From: Polynucleobacter sp. IMCC 30228
GTDB taxonomy: Bacteria > Pseudomonadota > Gammaproteobacteria > Burkholderiales > Burkholderiaceae
Direction: 5' to 3'
NCBI RefSeq assembly: GCF_021395205.1
Contig: NZ_JAJVCS010000001.1
Coordinates: 310,001 to 374,000 of the forward strand
Length of the DNA stretch: 64,000 nt
The notes below the pieces were generated by a model that did no database searches, was not told where the DNA came from, and worked only from the letters and a program-made list of their open reading frames with translations. Of the stretch, positions 25,064-36,939 are shown piece by piece (position 1 is the stretch's first letter; every line of letters begins with the position of its first letter). A program made the position numbers and the translations under genes.

Positions 25064-25807
25064 TTAATTGGTAAAAAAGCCGTCGTAAGCTGATTTTAAA
25101 ATGAGCGCGCTCACAACAATTAAAAAGGTTTTGCGCACAAAGGTACTGCCGTGGCGAATGGCTAGCTTACTGCCATACTGACTGCCGGCAATATTGGCGA
25201 CCATCATCGCCAAAGCCAGCGGCCAATGAATGTAGCCCAAACTAGCAAATAAGCCAATTGCAGCCAAATTTGTAGCCACATTAACTAGCTTAGTCGCAGC
25301 CGAGGCATGTAAGAAATCAAAGTTAAAAAAGCGCACAAAGGCGAATAACAAAAAGCTGCCCGTGCCTGGTCCAAAAAAACCATCATAAAAGCCGATGATT
25401 AGGCCCAGGCAAGCCGCCTTGAGTTGCACCAAAAAATTCTTCTCCACTGGGTCGTGCGCACCACCCAATGCTGGTTGAAACCAGGTATAGAACAATAAAA
25501 ATAAGAGTACGAATGGCAGTGCCTTCCGCAAGGGTTCGGCAGGAAATACCGTCACCGCCTGAGCACCAAGTAGTGCGCCAATAAAACCAAACACAATGGC
25601 GGGGCCCACAATCGCCCAAGGTAAATCAACGTGCCGCAAATAGCGCCGCGCTGCATTGAGCGTGCCACCAATGGCGGCTACTTTATTAGTTGACATCAGC
25701 GCAGCTGGGGGTAGTTCGGGATAGGCGGCAAATAATGCTGGCAATTGAATTAAGCCCCCGCCGCCAGCCACGGCATCAACCAGCCCCGCAAAAAAAGCGA
25801 GCGCCAA
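25064..25807 (-). CDS. TSUP/TauE-SafE family membrane transporter (YfcA-like)
   Basis: A 247-residue protein with about seven to eight membrane segments. The family hallmark FFAGLVDAVAGGGGLIQLPAL is at the N-terminus, and a second GFYDGFFGPGTGSF repeat lies near the middle. TSUP proteins export sulfite, sulfoacetate or related anions; the substrate is not predictable here. The listed start is a TTG that cuts into the first helix. The frame is open further upstream (IIEFSIYLWPLLLAL) without ATG, GTG or TTG; AAAGAG precedes an ATC pair there. Confidence 0.85.
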   Translation of the reverse strand: MALAFFAGLVDAVAGGGGLIQLPALFAAYPELPPAALMSTNKVAAIGGTLNAARRYLRHVDLPWAIVGPAIVFGFIGALLGAQAVTVFPAEPLRKALPFVLLFLLFYTWFQPALGGAHDPVEKNFLVQLKAACLGLIIGFYDGFFGPGTGSFLLFAFVRFFNFDFLHASAATKLVNVATNLAAIGLFASLGYIHWPLALAMMVANIAGSQYGSKLAIRHGSTFVRKTFLIVVSALILKSAYDGFFTN

Positions 25808-25865
25808 TAACAGTGGCCATAAGTAAATTGAAAATTCGATGATGCGCTCTTTAAAAAATAAAAAC

Positions 25866-26834
25866 TTATTTTGGTTTTACAAAATAGCCAACCAAGCCTT
25901 TGCGAAAGAGCATTACACACAAAATAAAAATCAGGCCGGTAACAATGGTGACCGACTCGCCCAGCGAATTAAACCACTGTACGCTAGTTAGCTTAGCTAA
26001 AAAATTACCAATCTCACCGACTCTCTGTTCAAGCACCACAATGACTAGTGAGCCCACTAAGGGGCCGATCAAGGTGCCAACGCCACCAACTAAGGTCATT
26101 AAAATAACTAGACCAGACATCGACCAATGCACATCACTAAGCGTTTCGAAGCCAAGCACCAAAGCCTGCGCACTGCCTGCTAAGCCCGCTAGGGCGGCAG
26201 ATAAAAGGAAGACTAAAAACTTAAATTGATTCACGTCGTAGCCCAAAGAAATTGCACGCGGCTCATTTTCTTTAATCGCTTTTAAGACCTGTCCAAAAGG
26301 CGAAGCAACAATACGCGCAATTAGTAAAAATCCAAATACCACCAAACCTAAAATAAAATAATATAAGGTCAGATCATCGCTTAAATCAATCAAGCCAAAT
26401 AAACTTCCCCTTGGAATGCCCTGAAAGCCATCTTCACCACCGGTAATGGGGGCTTGCAAACAAATGAAATAAAACATTTGCGCCAAGGCTAAAGTAATCA
26501 TCGAAAAATAAATTCCCTGTCGACGAATTGCCAAACCACCCATTGCTGCGCCTAAACAAGCTGCGAAAGTAGTTCCTAAAATAATTCCGAGCTCCGGCGA
26601 AAGTCCGGCATTGCGCATGAAAAATCCCAAGGCATAGCCACCGCCGCCAAAAAAAGTTGCATGGCCAAACGAGAGCAGGCCGGTGTAACCCAATAACAAA
26701 TTAAATGCCGCAGCAAACAAAGCAAAACATAAAATCTTCATTAAAAAGATCGGATAAAAAAACCACGGCGCAAGTATGCCGATCGAAAGCAGAAGCAGAT
26801 AAAAAATCGATTTAAACGATTTCATCGAGAACAT
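25866..26834 (-). CDS. livM: Branched-chain amino acid-type ABC transporter permease LivM
   Basis: A 322-residue inner-membrane permease with about ten hydrophobic segments. The family EAA-like segment KAIKENEPRAISLGYDVNQFKF is clear. The ATG at 26834 follows the livH stop after a single base, and a further ATG lies three codons on. It pairs with LivH for import of branched-chain amino acids, amides or urea-like substrates. Confidence 0.9.
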   Translation of the reverse strand: MFSMKSFKSIFYLLLLSIGILAPWFFYPIFLMKILCFALFAAAFNLLLGYTGLLSFGHATFFGGGGYALGFFMRNAGLSPELGIILGTTFAACLGAAMGGLAIRRQGIYFSMITLALAQMFYFICLQAPITGGEDGFQGIPRGSLFGLIDLSDDLTLYYFILGLVVFGFLLIARIVASPFGQVLKAIKENEPRAISLGYDVNQFKFLVFLLSAALAGLAGSAQALVLGFETLSDVHWSMSGLVILMTLVGGVGTLIGPLVGSLVIVVLEQRVGEIGNFLAKLTSVQWFNSLGESVTIVTGLIFILCVMLFRKGLVGYFVKPK

Positions 26835-26835
26835 G

Positions 26836-27720
26836 TTATTTTTCCCGTCCAAATAAACCAGCAGGTCGGAATAACAAAACAATCGCCATAATTGCAAACA
26901 CCACGGTGTTTGAGGCCTCGGGATAAAAAACTTTAGTAAGCCCCTCGATTAAACCAAGCCCTAGGCCCGTCAAAATTGAACCCAAAATTGAACCCATGCC
27001 GCCAATAACAACAACCGCAAAGACCACAATAATTAAATTTGAGCCCATCAGCGGAGAAATTTGAATAATGGGCGCGGCAAGCACGCCCGAAAATGCTGCT
27101 AAGCCAACCCCGAAGGCGTAAGTTAAGGTCATCATTAGCGGAAAATTAATGCCAAACGCCTGAACTAATTTTGGATTCTCGGTTCCAGCCCGTAAGTAAG
27201 AGCCCAGTTTCGTTTTTTCGATGACATACCACGTTACAAAGCACACCGAGAGCGATGCAAACACAACCCATGCGCGGTAGTTTGGCAGCATCATAAAGCC
27301 TAAATCAGTCGCACCAGTAAGTAATTCAGGGGTTGAGTATGGCAGACCTGAAGAACCGTAAATTGAGCGCAAGATGCCCTCAATAAAAAGCGTCAAACCA
27401 AAAGTCAATAAGAGCCCATACAAATGATCCAACTGATACAGGTGCCGCAATAAAAGCCGTTCAATCACCACGCCAATCGCGCCAACGACTAGCGGCGCCA
27501 ACAATAACATCGCCCAATAGTTCAAGCCAAAATATTGGCCAGCCATCCACGTCACAATTGCGCCCAGCATAAACATCGCGCCGTGCGAAAAGTTAATGAC
27601 ATTTAAGAGGCCAAAAATAACCGCTAGGCCCAAACTTAAAATGGCATAGAAGCTCCCGTTAACCAACCCCAAGAGGAGTTGGCTTAACAGGGCTGAAGTG
27701 GATAGACCAAAAATTTCCAA
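26836..27720 (-). CDS. livH: Branched-chain amino acid-type ABC transporter permease LivH
   Basis: A 294-residue permease. The start (LLLGLVNGSFYAILSLGLAVIFG) and GTENPKLVQAFGI segment are typical LivH. It is 3 bp downstream of the binding-protein gene, within a five-gene transporter cluster. Confidence 0.9.
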   Translation of the reverse strand: MEIFGLSTSALLSQLLLGLVNGSFYAILSLGLAVIFGLLNVINFSHGAMFMLGAIVTWMAGQYFGLNYWAMLLLAPLVVGAIGVVIERLLLRHLYQLDHLYGLLLTFGLTLFIEGILRSIYGSSGLPYSTPELLTGATDLGFMMLPNYRAWVVFASLSVCFVTWYVIEKTKLGSYLRAGTENPKLVQAFGINFPLMMTLTYAFGVGLAAFSGVLAAPIIQISPLMGSNLIIVVFAVVVIGGMGSILGSILTGLGLGLIEGLTKVFYPEASNTVVFAIMAIVLLFRPAGLFGREK

Positions 27721-27723
27721 GGA

Positions 27724-28920
27724 TTACTTCAGGGCACACTGCGAATAAGACGCAATGGGAAACGCCTTCTCACCAGGAATGGTGGAAATCAACTTGTAAT
27801 AATCCCAAGGAGACTTTGATTCAGCTGGCGTTTTAACTTCAAACAAATACATGGTATGCACCATGGTTCCGTCTTTGCGAATGTAGCCGCCCTTAGTAAA
27901 CATGTCATTAATTTTCACCTTGCGCAACCGCTCCATCACTTTATCAGCGTTATCGGTACCTGCTGCCTTTACCGCATTAAGATAAGTCATGGTTGATGAG
28001 TAATTGCCGGCCTGAACCATCGTGGGCATGCGCTTCATTTTGCCAAAGAAGCGCCTACCAAACTTACGGGTCTCTTCGTTTTGATCCCAATACCATGCTT
28101 CAGTTGCATAAAGGCCTTGGGCACTTTTTAAGCCCATGCTATGGACATCAGAAATGAAGACCAATAGGCCGGCAATCTTCATGGTCTTGGTAATACCAAA
28201 TTCATTAGCTGCTTTTACTGAGTTGATCGTGTCGCCACCCGCATTCGCCAAGCCTAAAACCTGTGCCTTGGAGTTTTGCGCCTGTAGGAGATAAGATGAA
28301 AAATCGCTAGCGCTTAAGGGGTGTCGTACATTACCCAGCACCTTACCGCCATCTGCTACAACTACTGCGGCTGCATCTTTTTCAAGTGCGTAACCAAAAG
28401 CATAGTCTGCGGTTAAGAAAAACCAGGTTTTTCCACCCTTGCCAATCATGCCCTTGCCTGTGCCATTAGCCATTGCAATGGTGTCATAGGTGTAATGCAC
28501 AGTATAGGGGCTGCATTGTTCGTTAGTAAGTGCCGATGAACCTGCGCCATTATTAATATAAATACGCTTCTTTTCCGAAGCAACCTTGGCCGTTGCTAGC
28601 GCTGTACCTGAGTTTGTGCCGCCGAAAAGTACGGTTACGCCATCACGATCAACCCACTCACGCGCTTTTGACGCTGCAATATCAGCCTTATTTTGATGAT
28701 CTGCAGAGATCACTTCGATCTTGCGGCCCAACACTGTGCCGCCAAAATCGGCAATGGCCATTTTGATCGCTTCGAGGCCACCATCGCCGTCAATATCGGC
28801 GTAGAGCCCGGACATATCGGTAATAAAACCAATTTTGACTGGCGCCGGATCGGCGGCCTGCGCAAAACCAGAGGCTGCCATCAGCACTGCCACGGCACTT
28901 GAAATTAATGTCTGTTTCAT
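27724..28920 (-). CDS. ABC transporter periplasmic substrate-binding protein (LivK type)
   Basis: A 398-residue exported type I binding protein. The signal peptide ends near ASGFAQA^AD. The mature part begins VKIGFITDMSGLYADIDG, the ligand-binding start of Leu/Ile/Val or amide-binding proteins. DUF-like variation prevents naming the ligand. It heads the livK-livH-livM half of the cluster; livF and livG lie upstream on the same strand. Confidence 0.88.
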   Translation of the reverse strand: MKQTLISSAVAVLMAASGFAQAADPAPVKIGFITDMSGLYADIDGDGGLEAIKMAIADFGGTVLGRKIEVISADHQNKADIAASKAREWVDRDGVTVLFGGTNSGTALATAKVASEKKRIYINNGAGSSALTNEQCSPYTVHYTYDTIAMANGTGKGMIGKGGKTWFFLTADYAFGYALEKDAAAVVVADGGKVLGNVRHPLSASDFSSYLLQAQNSKAQVLGLANAGGDTINSVKAANEFGITKTMKIAGLLVFISDVHSMGLKSAQGLYATEAWYWDQNEETRKFGRRFFGKMKRMPTMVQAGNYSSTMTYLNAVKAAGTDNADKVMERLRKVKINDMFTKGGYIRKDGTMVHTMYLFEVKTPAESKSPWDYYKLISTIPGEKAFPIASYSQCALK

Positions 28921-28948
28921 TTTTTTCCTTTAGTAAATATTGACCCCA

Positions 28949-29653
28949 TCAAACCCCCAAATACCCGTTCAGCAATTCAGCCTTAGCAGCCAATTCTGAA
29001 CGTTGCACCACTTCGACTACATGTCCGCTTTCAATGACATAGTGTCGATCTGCCAACTTCGCAGCAAAACGAAAATTTTGCTCAACCAAGACAATCGTAA
29101 AACCACTATTACGAAGTTTGGTAACTACTTCGCCCAACTTCTGCACAATGACTGGGGCTAAGCCCTCGGTAATTTCATCCAGCAAAAGTAATTTAGCGCC
29201 CGTGCGTAAGATGCGGGCAATTGCTAGCATTTGCTGCTCACCACCCGACAAGCGGGCGCCCGGGCTTGACCTTCGCTCATACAAATTTGGAAACATGTCG
29301 TAAATCGTATCCAAGGTCATACCGCCCTGCATGACCTCTGGGGGTAAGAGTAGATTTTCTTCGGCCGTTAAGCTTGAAAAAATACCGCGCTCTTCGGGAC
29401 AATATCCAATACCAAGGTGCGCCACTTGAAAGGTTTGCATGCCAATGGTTTGTTTGCCATTTACCTCAATTGATCCAGTGCGCTTACCCGTTAATCCCAA
29501 AATAGCCTTAAGAATAGTGGAGCGGCCAGCGCCATTTCGACCAAGTAGAGTAACAACTTCGCCGTCAGCAACACGAAAATCGATGCCGTGCAAAATATGC
29601 GACTCGCCATACCACGCTTCAAGTTGCTTTACATTTAAGGCCGCCGCGCTCAT
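28949..29653 (-). CDS. livF: Branched-chain amino acid-type ABC transporter ATPase LivF
   Basis: A 234-residue ATPase. Its Walker A reads GRNGAGRST, so Arg replaces the usual Lys. The signature is RLSGGEQQMLAIAR, Walker B LLLLDEITEGLAP and the H-loop position reads VLVEQN. The Lys-to-Arg change is, as I recall, also seen in other betaproteobacterial LivF proteins. It overlaps livG by 4 bp (ATGA). Confidence 0.9.
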   Translation of the reverse strand: MSAAALNVKQLEAWYGESHILHGIDFRVADGEVVTLLGRNGAGRSTILKAILGLTGKRTGSIEVNGKQTIGMQTFQVAHLGIGYCPEERGIFSSLTAEENLLLPPEVMQGGMTLDTIYDMFPNLYERRSSPGARLSGGEQQMLAIARILRTGAKLLLLDEITEGLAPVIVQKLGEVVTKLRNSGFTIVLVEQNFRFAAKLADRHYVIESGHVVEVVQRSELAAKAELLNGYLGV

Positions 29654-30417
29654 ACCTCTGCCTCAGGCTCGCTGCCGGTGTAGGCCTCAATCACGAGGGG
29701 ATTTTTAGAAACCTCGCTATAGGGCCCCTCGGCCAAGATCGAGCCCCTTTGCAAAACTGTAATTTGGTCAGCAATTGCCGAAACCACTTTCATGTTGTGC
29801 TCCACCATCAACACCGTGCGCCCCAGCGCAACTCGCTTAATCAACTCTGTAACGCGAGCCACATCCTCATGACCCATGCCTTGCGTAGGCTCATCTAGCA
29901 GCATCAGTTCTGGCTCCATCGCCAAGGTCGTCGCAATTTCAAGGGCGCGCTTTCTGCCATAGGGTAGATTGACTGTTTGCTCATCTGCCATTTCCGCCAA
30001 GCCCACTTCCTGCAACAACTCCATGGCCCTCGCATTCAAAATATTTAATGAGCTGGGTGATTTCCAAAAATGAAACTCGCTACCAAGCTGGCGCTGCAAA
30101 GCAATGCGCACATTTTCTAAAACGCTAAGATGGGGGAATACGGCCGATATTTGAAACGAACGAATTACGCCTCGACGAGCAATTTGCGCCGGCCGCTCTT
30201 TGGTGATGTCGGTGCCATTCAGGTAAATATGGCCCGTACTAGGCTCCAAAAATTTCGTTAATAAATTGAAGCAAGTGGTTTTGCCAGCACCATTGGGGCC
30301 AATTAGGGCATGAATACCGCCGCGCGCAACCTGAAGATTAACGTCGCTAACCGCCGCAAACCCTTTAAAGGCCTTCCCTAAATTTACTGTTTTTAAAATA
30401 ATGTCGTTATGGTCCAC
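29650..30417 (-). CDS. livG: Branched-chain amino acid-type ABC transporter ATPase LivG
   Basis: A 255-residue ATPase with canonical Walker A GPNGAGKTT, Walker B LMLLDEPTQGM and H-loop MVEHNM. The signature LSGGQ is replaced by a diverged VNLPYGRKRALEIA, as is common in LivG. It is the first gene of the transporter cluster. Confidence 0.9.
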   Translation of the reverse strand: MDHNDIILKTVNLGKAFKGFAAVSDVNLQVARGGIHALIGPNGAGKTTCFNLLTKFLEPSTGHIYLNGTDITKERPAQIARRGVIRSFQISAVFPHLSVLENVRIALQRQLGSEFHFWKSPSSLNILNARAMELLQEVGLAEMADEQTVNLPYGRKRALEIATTLAMEPELMLLDEPTQGMGHEDVARVTELIKRVALGRTVLMVEHNMKVVSAIADQITVLQRGSILAEGPYSEVSKNPLVIEAYTGSEPEAEV

Positions 30418-30517
30418 AAAGCCTCAATTGCTTGCGCAGATAAGCATTTGAGGATAACCCAGGATCGCGCAGCATTGCATAGGGATAACCCCGAAGTGGC
30501 TGAGAATAGGCCCTAAG

Positions 30518-30733
30518 CTAGGAAATTTCAGTCTGATATTGCTTAATGGCCAGCTGCGCTGAGGCGCCCATCAGGTCGAGCGGCATCCGCTGTGCGCCTT
30601 GCATAATTAAAATTGCATACGGCTTTGCTAAGGCGCTAACCTCGGTAGAAAGGGCTTGCTCATCACCTACCGGCGGCGTTCGCTGACGCCAAAAATTGAT
30701 CGCCGCCTCCAACTCTTGAATTGTGACAAACAC
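30518..30733 (-). CDS. DUF3717 protein
   Basis: A 71-residue protein starting VTIQELEAAINFWRQRTPP, which I recognise as DUF3717, a small family common in Burkholderiales with no known role. It has no signal or membrane segment. It lies 15 bp downstream of the SET-domain gene and may be cotranscribed with gyrB. Confidence 0.75.
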   Translation of the reverse strand: MFVTIQELEAAINFWRQRTPPVGDEQALSTEVSALAKPYAILIMQGAQRMPLDLMGASAQLAIKQYQTEIS

Positions 30734-30748
30734 GGTTATTGCCTGGGT

Positions 30749-31243
30749 TTATTTGGCTGACACAGCAAGCATCGAGCCACGGCACTTTTTTGCCCCACAA
30801 CGGCAAGCGTAATCGCGCTTCATGGCCTTCGTTATGCGCCCCTCCACATCCAACGAATAGTCGTAAAACAATTCTTGACCAACCTTTAAATTACGCTTCG
30901 CCAAAATAAATACGCGCGCCTTGCCACCATAGAACTCTTCCTCAGTTTCGCAGTTGGGTTTACAGGAGTGATTAATCCAGCGTGCTGCATTGCCCCCCTG
31001 GTTGGCATCGATTACCCTGCCATCGTCCAAAGAAAAATAAAATGTGTGATTAGGTTGTTTTGGATCATGGGGATGGATACGCTCCGCCTCTTTCCACGAG
31101 ATGCGCTTGCCCTTGTACTCAATGATTGGCGTCCCTTTTTTAATTGGCTTAGCAACAAAAACACCTTTGCCATGAATGGCCGAAGACTTAACCACTATGC
31201 GTGAGCGGTCTACCTTAGGTAGTTGAAGATTCTTCTTTGCCAT
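30749..31243 (-). CDS. SET-domain protein-lysine methyltransferase
   Basis: A 164-residue bacterial SET protein. The SET core contains GKGVFVAKPIKKGTPIIEY, the catalytic-pocket motif RWINHSCKPNCE (about 87-98) and ELFYDYSLD. A post-SET cysteine cluster CRCGAKKCRG follows at the C-terminus. Substrate and function are unknown. It lies only 3 bp downstream of gyrB and is almost certainly cotranscribed with it. Confidence 0.85.
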   Translation of the reverse strand: MAKKNLQLPKVDRSRIVVKSSAIHGKGVFVAKPIKKGTPIIEYKGKRISWKEAERIHPHDPKQPNHTFYFSLDDGRVIDANQGGNAARWINHSCKPNCETEEEFYGGKARVFILAKRNLKVGQELFYDYSLDVEGRITKAMKRDYACRCGAKKCRGSMLAVSAK

Positions 31244-31246
31244 CTG

Positions 31247-33751
<2,505 letters not shown>

Positions 33752-33756
33752 CTAAT

Positions 33757-34872
33757 TTAAATTCGCATTGGCATCACAACATACTTAAAGGACTCGGATC
33801 CTGGAAGGGTTATGACGGCGCTACTATTGGCATCACCAAGGCTTATTTGTAATGTTTCGTGCTTTAGGTTGGCCAGCACATCGAGCAAGTAACCAACATT
33901 AAAGCCAATTTCAATCGCATCGCCATTATATTGCGTTTCAATCTCTTCCTGTGCCTCTTCCTGCTCGGCGTTGGTAGATTGAATCGTAATGCGATCTGGG
34001 CTCAAAGAGAAGCGCACGCCTTTAAATTTTTCAGTGGTTAAGATGGCGGCGCGCTGCAGGGCTGCCTGCAACTCTTCGCGTTTCATGGATAAGGTGTTTT
34101 TTTGTCCTTTTGGAATGACCCGCTGAAAGTCGGGAAACTTGCCCTCAACTAATTTAGAAATTAATTCGATCTCACCAAAATTAAATTTCACCTGGTTGCT
34201 GGTCAAACTGATTTGCAGTGGCGCGTCTGATTCTTCAAGCAGGTGCTGACACTCAAGAATGGTTTTTCTGGGAATGATAATTTCTTGTCTTTCGCCGTTT
34301 CCGCTTGGCGGGCTTGCAAGCTCAATTTGACTAAACGCCAAACGATGGCCGTCAGTGGCCACCGCAATAACTTGCTTACCCTCTACCACCAACAGCATGC
34401 CATTTAGATAGTAGCGAATATCTTGCTGTGCCATAGCAAAGTGCACTTGGCTAATTAGTTGACGAAAATCTTTTTGGGGCATATTCCAAGATGCTGTTGT
34501 TTCTCCCACGCCTTGCATTACTGGAAACTCAGAGGCCGACAGCGTTTGTAAAGTAAAGCGGCTGCGCCCACTTTGCACCACCATGCGTCCCTCTTTTAAG
34601 CTCAGCGCAACCGGCCCTTCGGGCAATGAACGCAAAATATCTAACAACTTTCTTGCAGCAACAGTCGTGATTACGTCTTCAGCACCAACTCCAAAATTTG
34701 CCGTGGTGGTAATTTGAATTTCAATGTCGGTCGAGACGAAGGCGACTTGCTCGCCCGATTTTTTAAATAACAGGTTTGCCAAAATAGGCAAAGTATGGCG
34801 GCGCTCAACAATGCCACTAACGACCTGTAAAGGCTTTAATAAATTATCACGAGATGTATTAACCAGTTGCAT
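33757..34872 (-). CDS. dnaN: DNA polymerase III beta sliding clamp
   Basis: A 371-residue clamp of three repeated domains. It starts MQLVNTSRDNLLKPLQVVSGIVERRHTLPIL and ends VMPMRI, the conserved C-terminus. It lies between dnaA and gyrB. Confidence 0.98.
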   Translation of the reverse strand: MQLVNTSRDNLLKPLQVVSGIVERRHTLPILANLLFKKSGEQVAFVSTDIEIQITTTANFGVGAEDVITTVAARKLLDILRSLPEGPVALSLKEGRMVVQSGRSRFTLQTLSASEFPVMQGVGETTASWNMPQKDFRQLISQVHFAMAQQDIRYYLNGMLLVVEGKQVIAVATDGHRLAFSQIELASPPSGNGERQEIIIPRKTILECQHLLEESDAPLQISLTSNQVKFNFGEIELISKLVEGKFPDFQRVIPKGQKNTLSMKREELQAALQRAAILTTEKFKGVRFSLSPDRITIQSTNAEQEEAQEEIETQYNGDAIEIGFNVGYLLDVLANLKHETLQISLGDANSSAVITLPGSESFKYVVMPMRI

Positions 34873-35119
34873 TGCTTTTAAGTCCTTGTATATATCTTTA
34901 TAGTAGTAGTAATAAGGGCGGCCAAAACAGGGGATAACTCAAATAGGTATTTTAAAACAACAATTTACAATCACAAAAAGCTGTGGATAAGTTCTGTATA
35001 AGCCGTGGACAAAATCTGTATAACTTCCTAGTGGCAGTCGATTTTCTCCTCAACCAATAGTTCTTCACAACTTATTCACACATTATCCAAAGGCTTATCC
35101 ACAAGCAAAATTAAGCAAA
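34873..35119. other. oriC: Putative chromosomal origin of replication (oriC)
   Basis: The 247-bp dnaN-dnaA gap. Four DnaA-box-like 9-mers face one way at 34982 (TGTGGATAA), 34993 (TCTGTATAA), 35004 (CGTGGACAA) and 35015 (TCTGTATAA), exactly 11 bp apart. Four face the other way at 35061 (TTCTTCACA), 35072 (TTATTCACA), 35083 (TTATCCAAA) and 35095 (TTATCCACA), at 11-12 bp steps. An AT-rich stretch (about 34880-34980) next to dnaN could be the unwinding element; it contains TAGTAGTAGTAA (34901-34912), which resembles DnaA trios. Confidence 0.75.
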
Positions 35120-36571
35120 CTAGCCCTTTAGGGTTTGTTCAATAACGTGAATCTCGTGGTTTAAGTGACTATCGTGCGCACGCTCCTCATTAATTTTTCT
35201 TACCGCATGTAAAACCGTCGTGTGGTCACGACCACCAAAAAGATCGCCAATTTCAGGGAGACTCTTTTGGGTTAATTCTTTCGCCATAAACATCGCAATT
35301 TGACGCGGCCGGGCAATATTTGCTGGACGCTTTTTCGAATACATGTCTGCCACCTTTATATTATAGAAGTCTGCCACCGCCTTTTGAATACTATCGACAG
35401 AAATTTGGCGATTTTGGATTGATAACAAATCTTTGAGGGCCGCCCGCGCAACATCGATTGTGACTTCGCGACCATGAAAGCGTACAAAGGCCAAAATTTT
35501 CCGCAGGGCGCCTTCAAGCTCGCGCACGTTGGAGCGCAGATGCTTGGCAACAAAAAAAGCCACATCTTCCGACATGGGAATGCCCTCTTGAGCCGCCTTT
35601 TTCATCAAAATAGCGACCCGCATCTCAAGCTCTGGTGGTTCAATTGCCACCGTCAGGCCCGAATCAAAGCGCGAAATTAAGCGCTCGTCGATGCCCACGA
35701 TCTCTTTTGGATAGGTGTCACTCGTAATAATGACTTGCGAGCGATTGCTTAAAAGGGCCTCAAAGGCGTAGAAAAACTCCTCTTGGGTGCGCGATTTGCC
35801 GCTAAAAAACTGGATATCATCAATTAACAGCAGGTCTAATGAGTGATAGTAGCGCTTGAAACGATCAAAAGCCTTTTGTTGGTAAGCGCGAACCACGTCG
35901 GAAACGTATTGTTCGGCGTGAATATATCGAATTCGTGCACCAGGCTTTTCTTTTAAAAGGTGGTTGCCAATGGCATGAATCAAGTGGGTTTTACCCAACC
36001 CCACCCCACCATATAAAAACATCGGGTTATATGAGGTGCCCGGGTTGTGGGCCACTTGAATTGAAGCGGCTCGAGCTAATTGATTGGCCTTACCGGTGAC
36101 AAAGGTATCAAAAGTTAGGGCTGGATTTAGCTTAGAGTGGTCTTCGATATCAAATACCTGCTCATCGCTAAAGCCAACTAACTCTTCGTCATCAAGGGCG
36201 GAGTTGGGGTCAAGACCAATTTGGGTGGCGCCCACCAAAGCGGGTGTCGCGGCACTATTCAGGACGCGATCGACTGCATCAGGATCAACTTCAAGGACAA
36301 AACTGAGGTTTATCGGGGTGGCAAAATAGGCCGTAGCTAACTCTTGAAAGCGTTCAGCAAAGGTTTTTTTAATCCAATCGAGCTTAAAGCGATTCGGGGC
36401 TGTAATAGTTAGCAATTGCTCACTCTCAACAAAGGAGCCCAGCTTAAGGGGTTGGATCCAGGTTTTAAACTGCTGCGGCGACAGCTCACGCGCTAGCAAA
36501 CTTAAGGCCTCATCCCAAAATATAAGGGGGCTAGAGGCTTGCAGTGAGGGGGGAATTTGGGGATTAGACAT
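35120..36571 (-). CDS. dnaA: Chromosomal replication initiator protein DnaA
   Basis: A 483-residue AAA+ initiator. Domain I (about 15-95) is followed by a short linker. Walker A is GGVGLGKTH (188-196) and Walker B is [10 protein letters not shown]. The C-terminal DNA-binding signature [11 protein letters not shown] is present. It starts the dnaA-dnaN-gyrB operon. DnaA boxes upstream suggest autoregulation. Confidence 0.98.
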   Translation of the reverse strand: MSNPQIPPSLQASSPLIFWDEALSLLARELSPQQFKTWIQPLKLGSFVESEQLLTITAPNRFKLDWIKKTFAERFQELATAYFATPINLSFVLEVDPDAVDRVLNSAATPALVGATQIGLDPNSALDDEELVGFSDEQVFDIEDHSKLNPALTFDTFVTGKANQLARAASIQVAHNPGTSYNPMFLYGGVGLGKTHLIHAIGNHLLKEKPGARIRYIHAEQYVSDVVRAYQQKAFDRFKRYYHSLDLLLIDDIQFFSGKSRTQEEFFYAFEALLSNRSQVIITSDTYPKEIVGIDERLISRFDSGLTVAIEPPELEMRVAILMKKAAQEGIPMSEDVAFFVAKHLRSNVRELEGALRKILAFVRFHGREVTIDVARAALKDLLSIQNRQISVDSIQKAVADFYNIKVADMYSKKRPANIARPRQIAMFMAKELTQKSLPEIGDLFGGRDHTTVLHAVRKINEERAHDSHLNHEIHVIEQTLKG

Positions 36572-36605
36572 ATTATGAGATATTGATTGTAGCTAGCTCT
36601 GAAAG

Positions 36606-36645
36606 TTACCCACAAGCACTAAAAGCGTGGAAAACCTGTGGATAA
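36606..36645. promoter_or_regulatory. DnaA boxes in the dnaA-rpmH gap
   Basis: TTACCCACA (36606-36614), CGTGGAAAA (36626-36634) and a perfect TGTGGATAA (36637-36645) lie just upstream of dnaA; the last two start 11 bp apart. They probably serve dnaA autoregulation or an extended origin. The rest of 36572-36804 holds the divergent promoters of dnaA and rpmH. Confidence 0.6.
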
Positions 36646-36804
36646 CTTGTTAACAAGTAAAAAAATCGTAATAAAATCAGCGCAATGCTCATAAAAATAT
36701 CAAAATAACTCGCAAAAATTGTGAATTCTCGATCACGAAATTGAATCAATGGTTGACCTTTTGGGCCGTAGCAAGGAAAATGGTCGGCTTTCCCAGGATT
36801 GATC

Positions 36805-36939
36805 ATGAAAAGAACTTACCAACCATCAGTAACCCGCCGCAAGCGCACGCACGGCTTTCGCATCCGCATGAAAACGCGCGGTGGACGCCTAGTGCTAAAT
36901 GCCCGTCGCGCCAAGGGTCGCAAACGCCTCGCAGTTTAA
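36805..36939 (+). CDS. rpmH: 50S ribosomal protein L34
   Basis: A 44-residue basic ribosomal protein starting [19 protein letters not shown] and ending KGRKRLAV. It is divergent from dnaA, the standard arrangement, and heads rpmH-rnpA-yidD-yidC-mnmE. The rnpA start codon lies 41 bp inside it. Confidence 0.97.
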   Translation: MKRTYQPSVTRRKRTHGFRIRMKTRGGRLVLNARRAKGRKRLAV

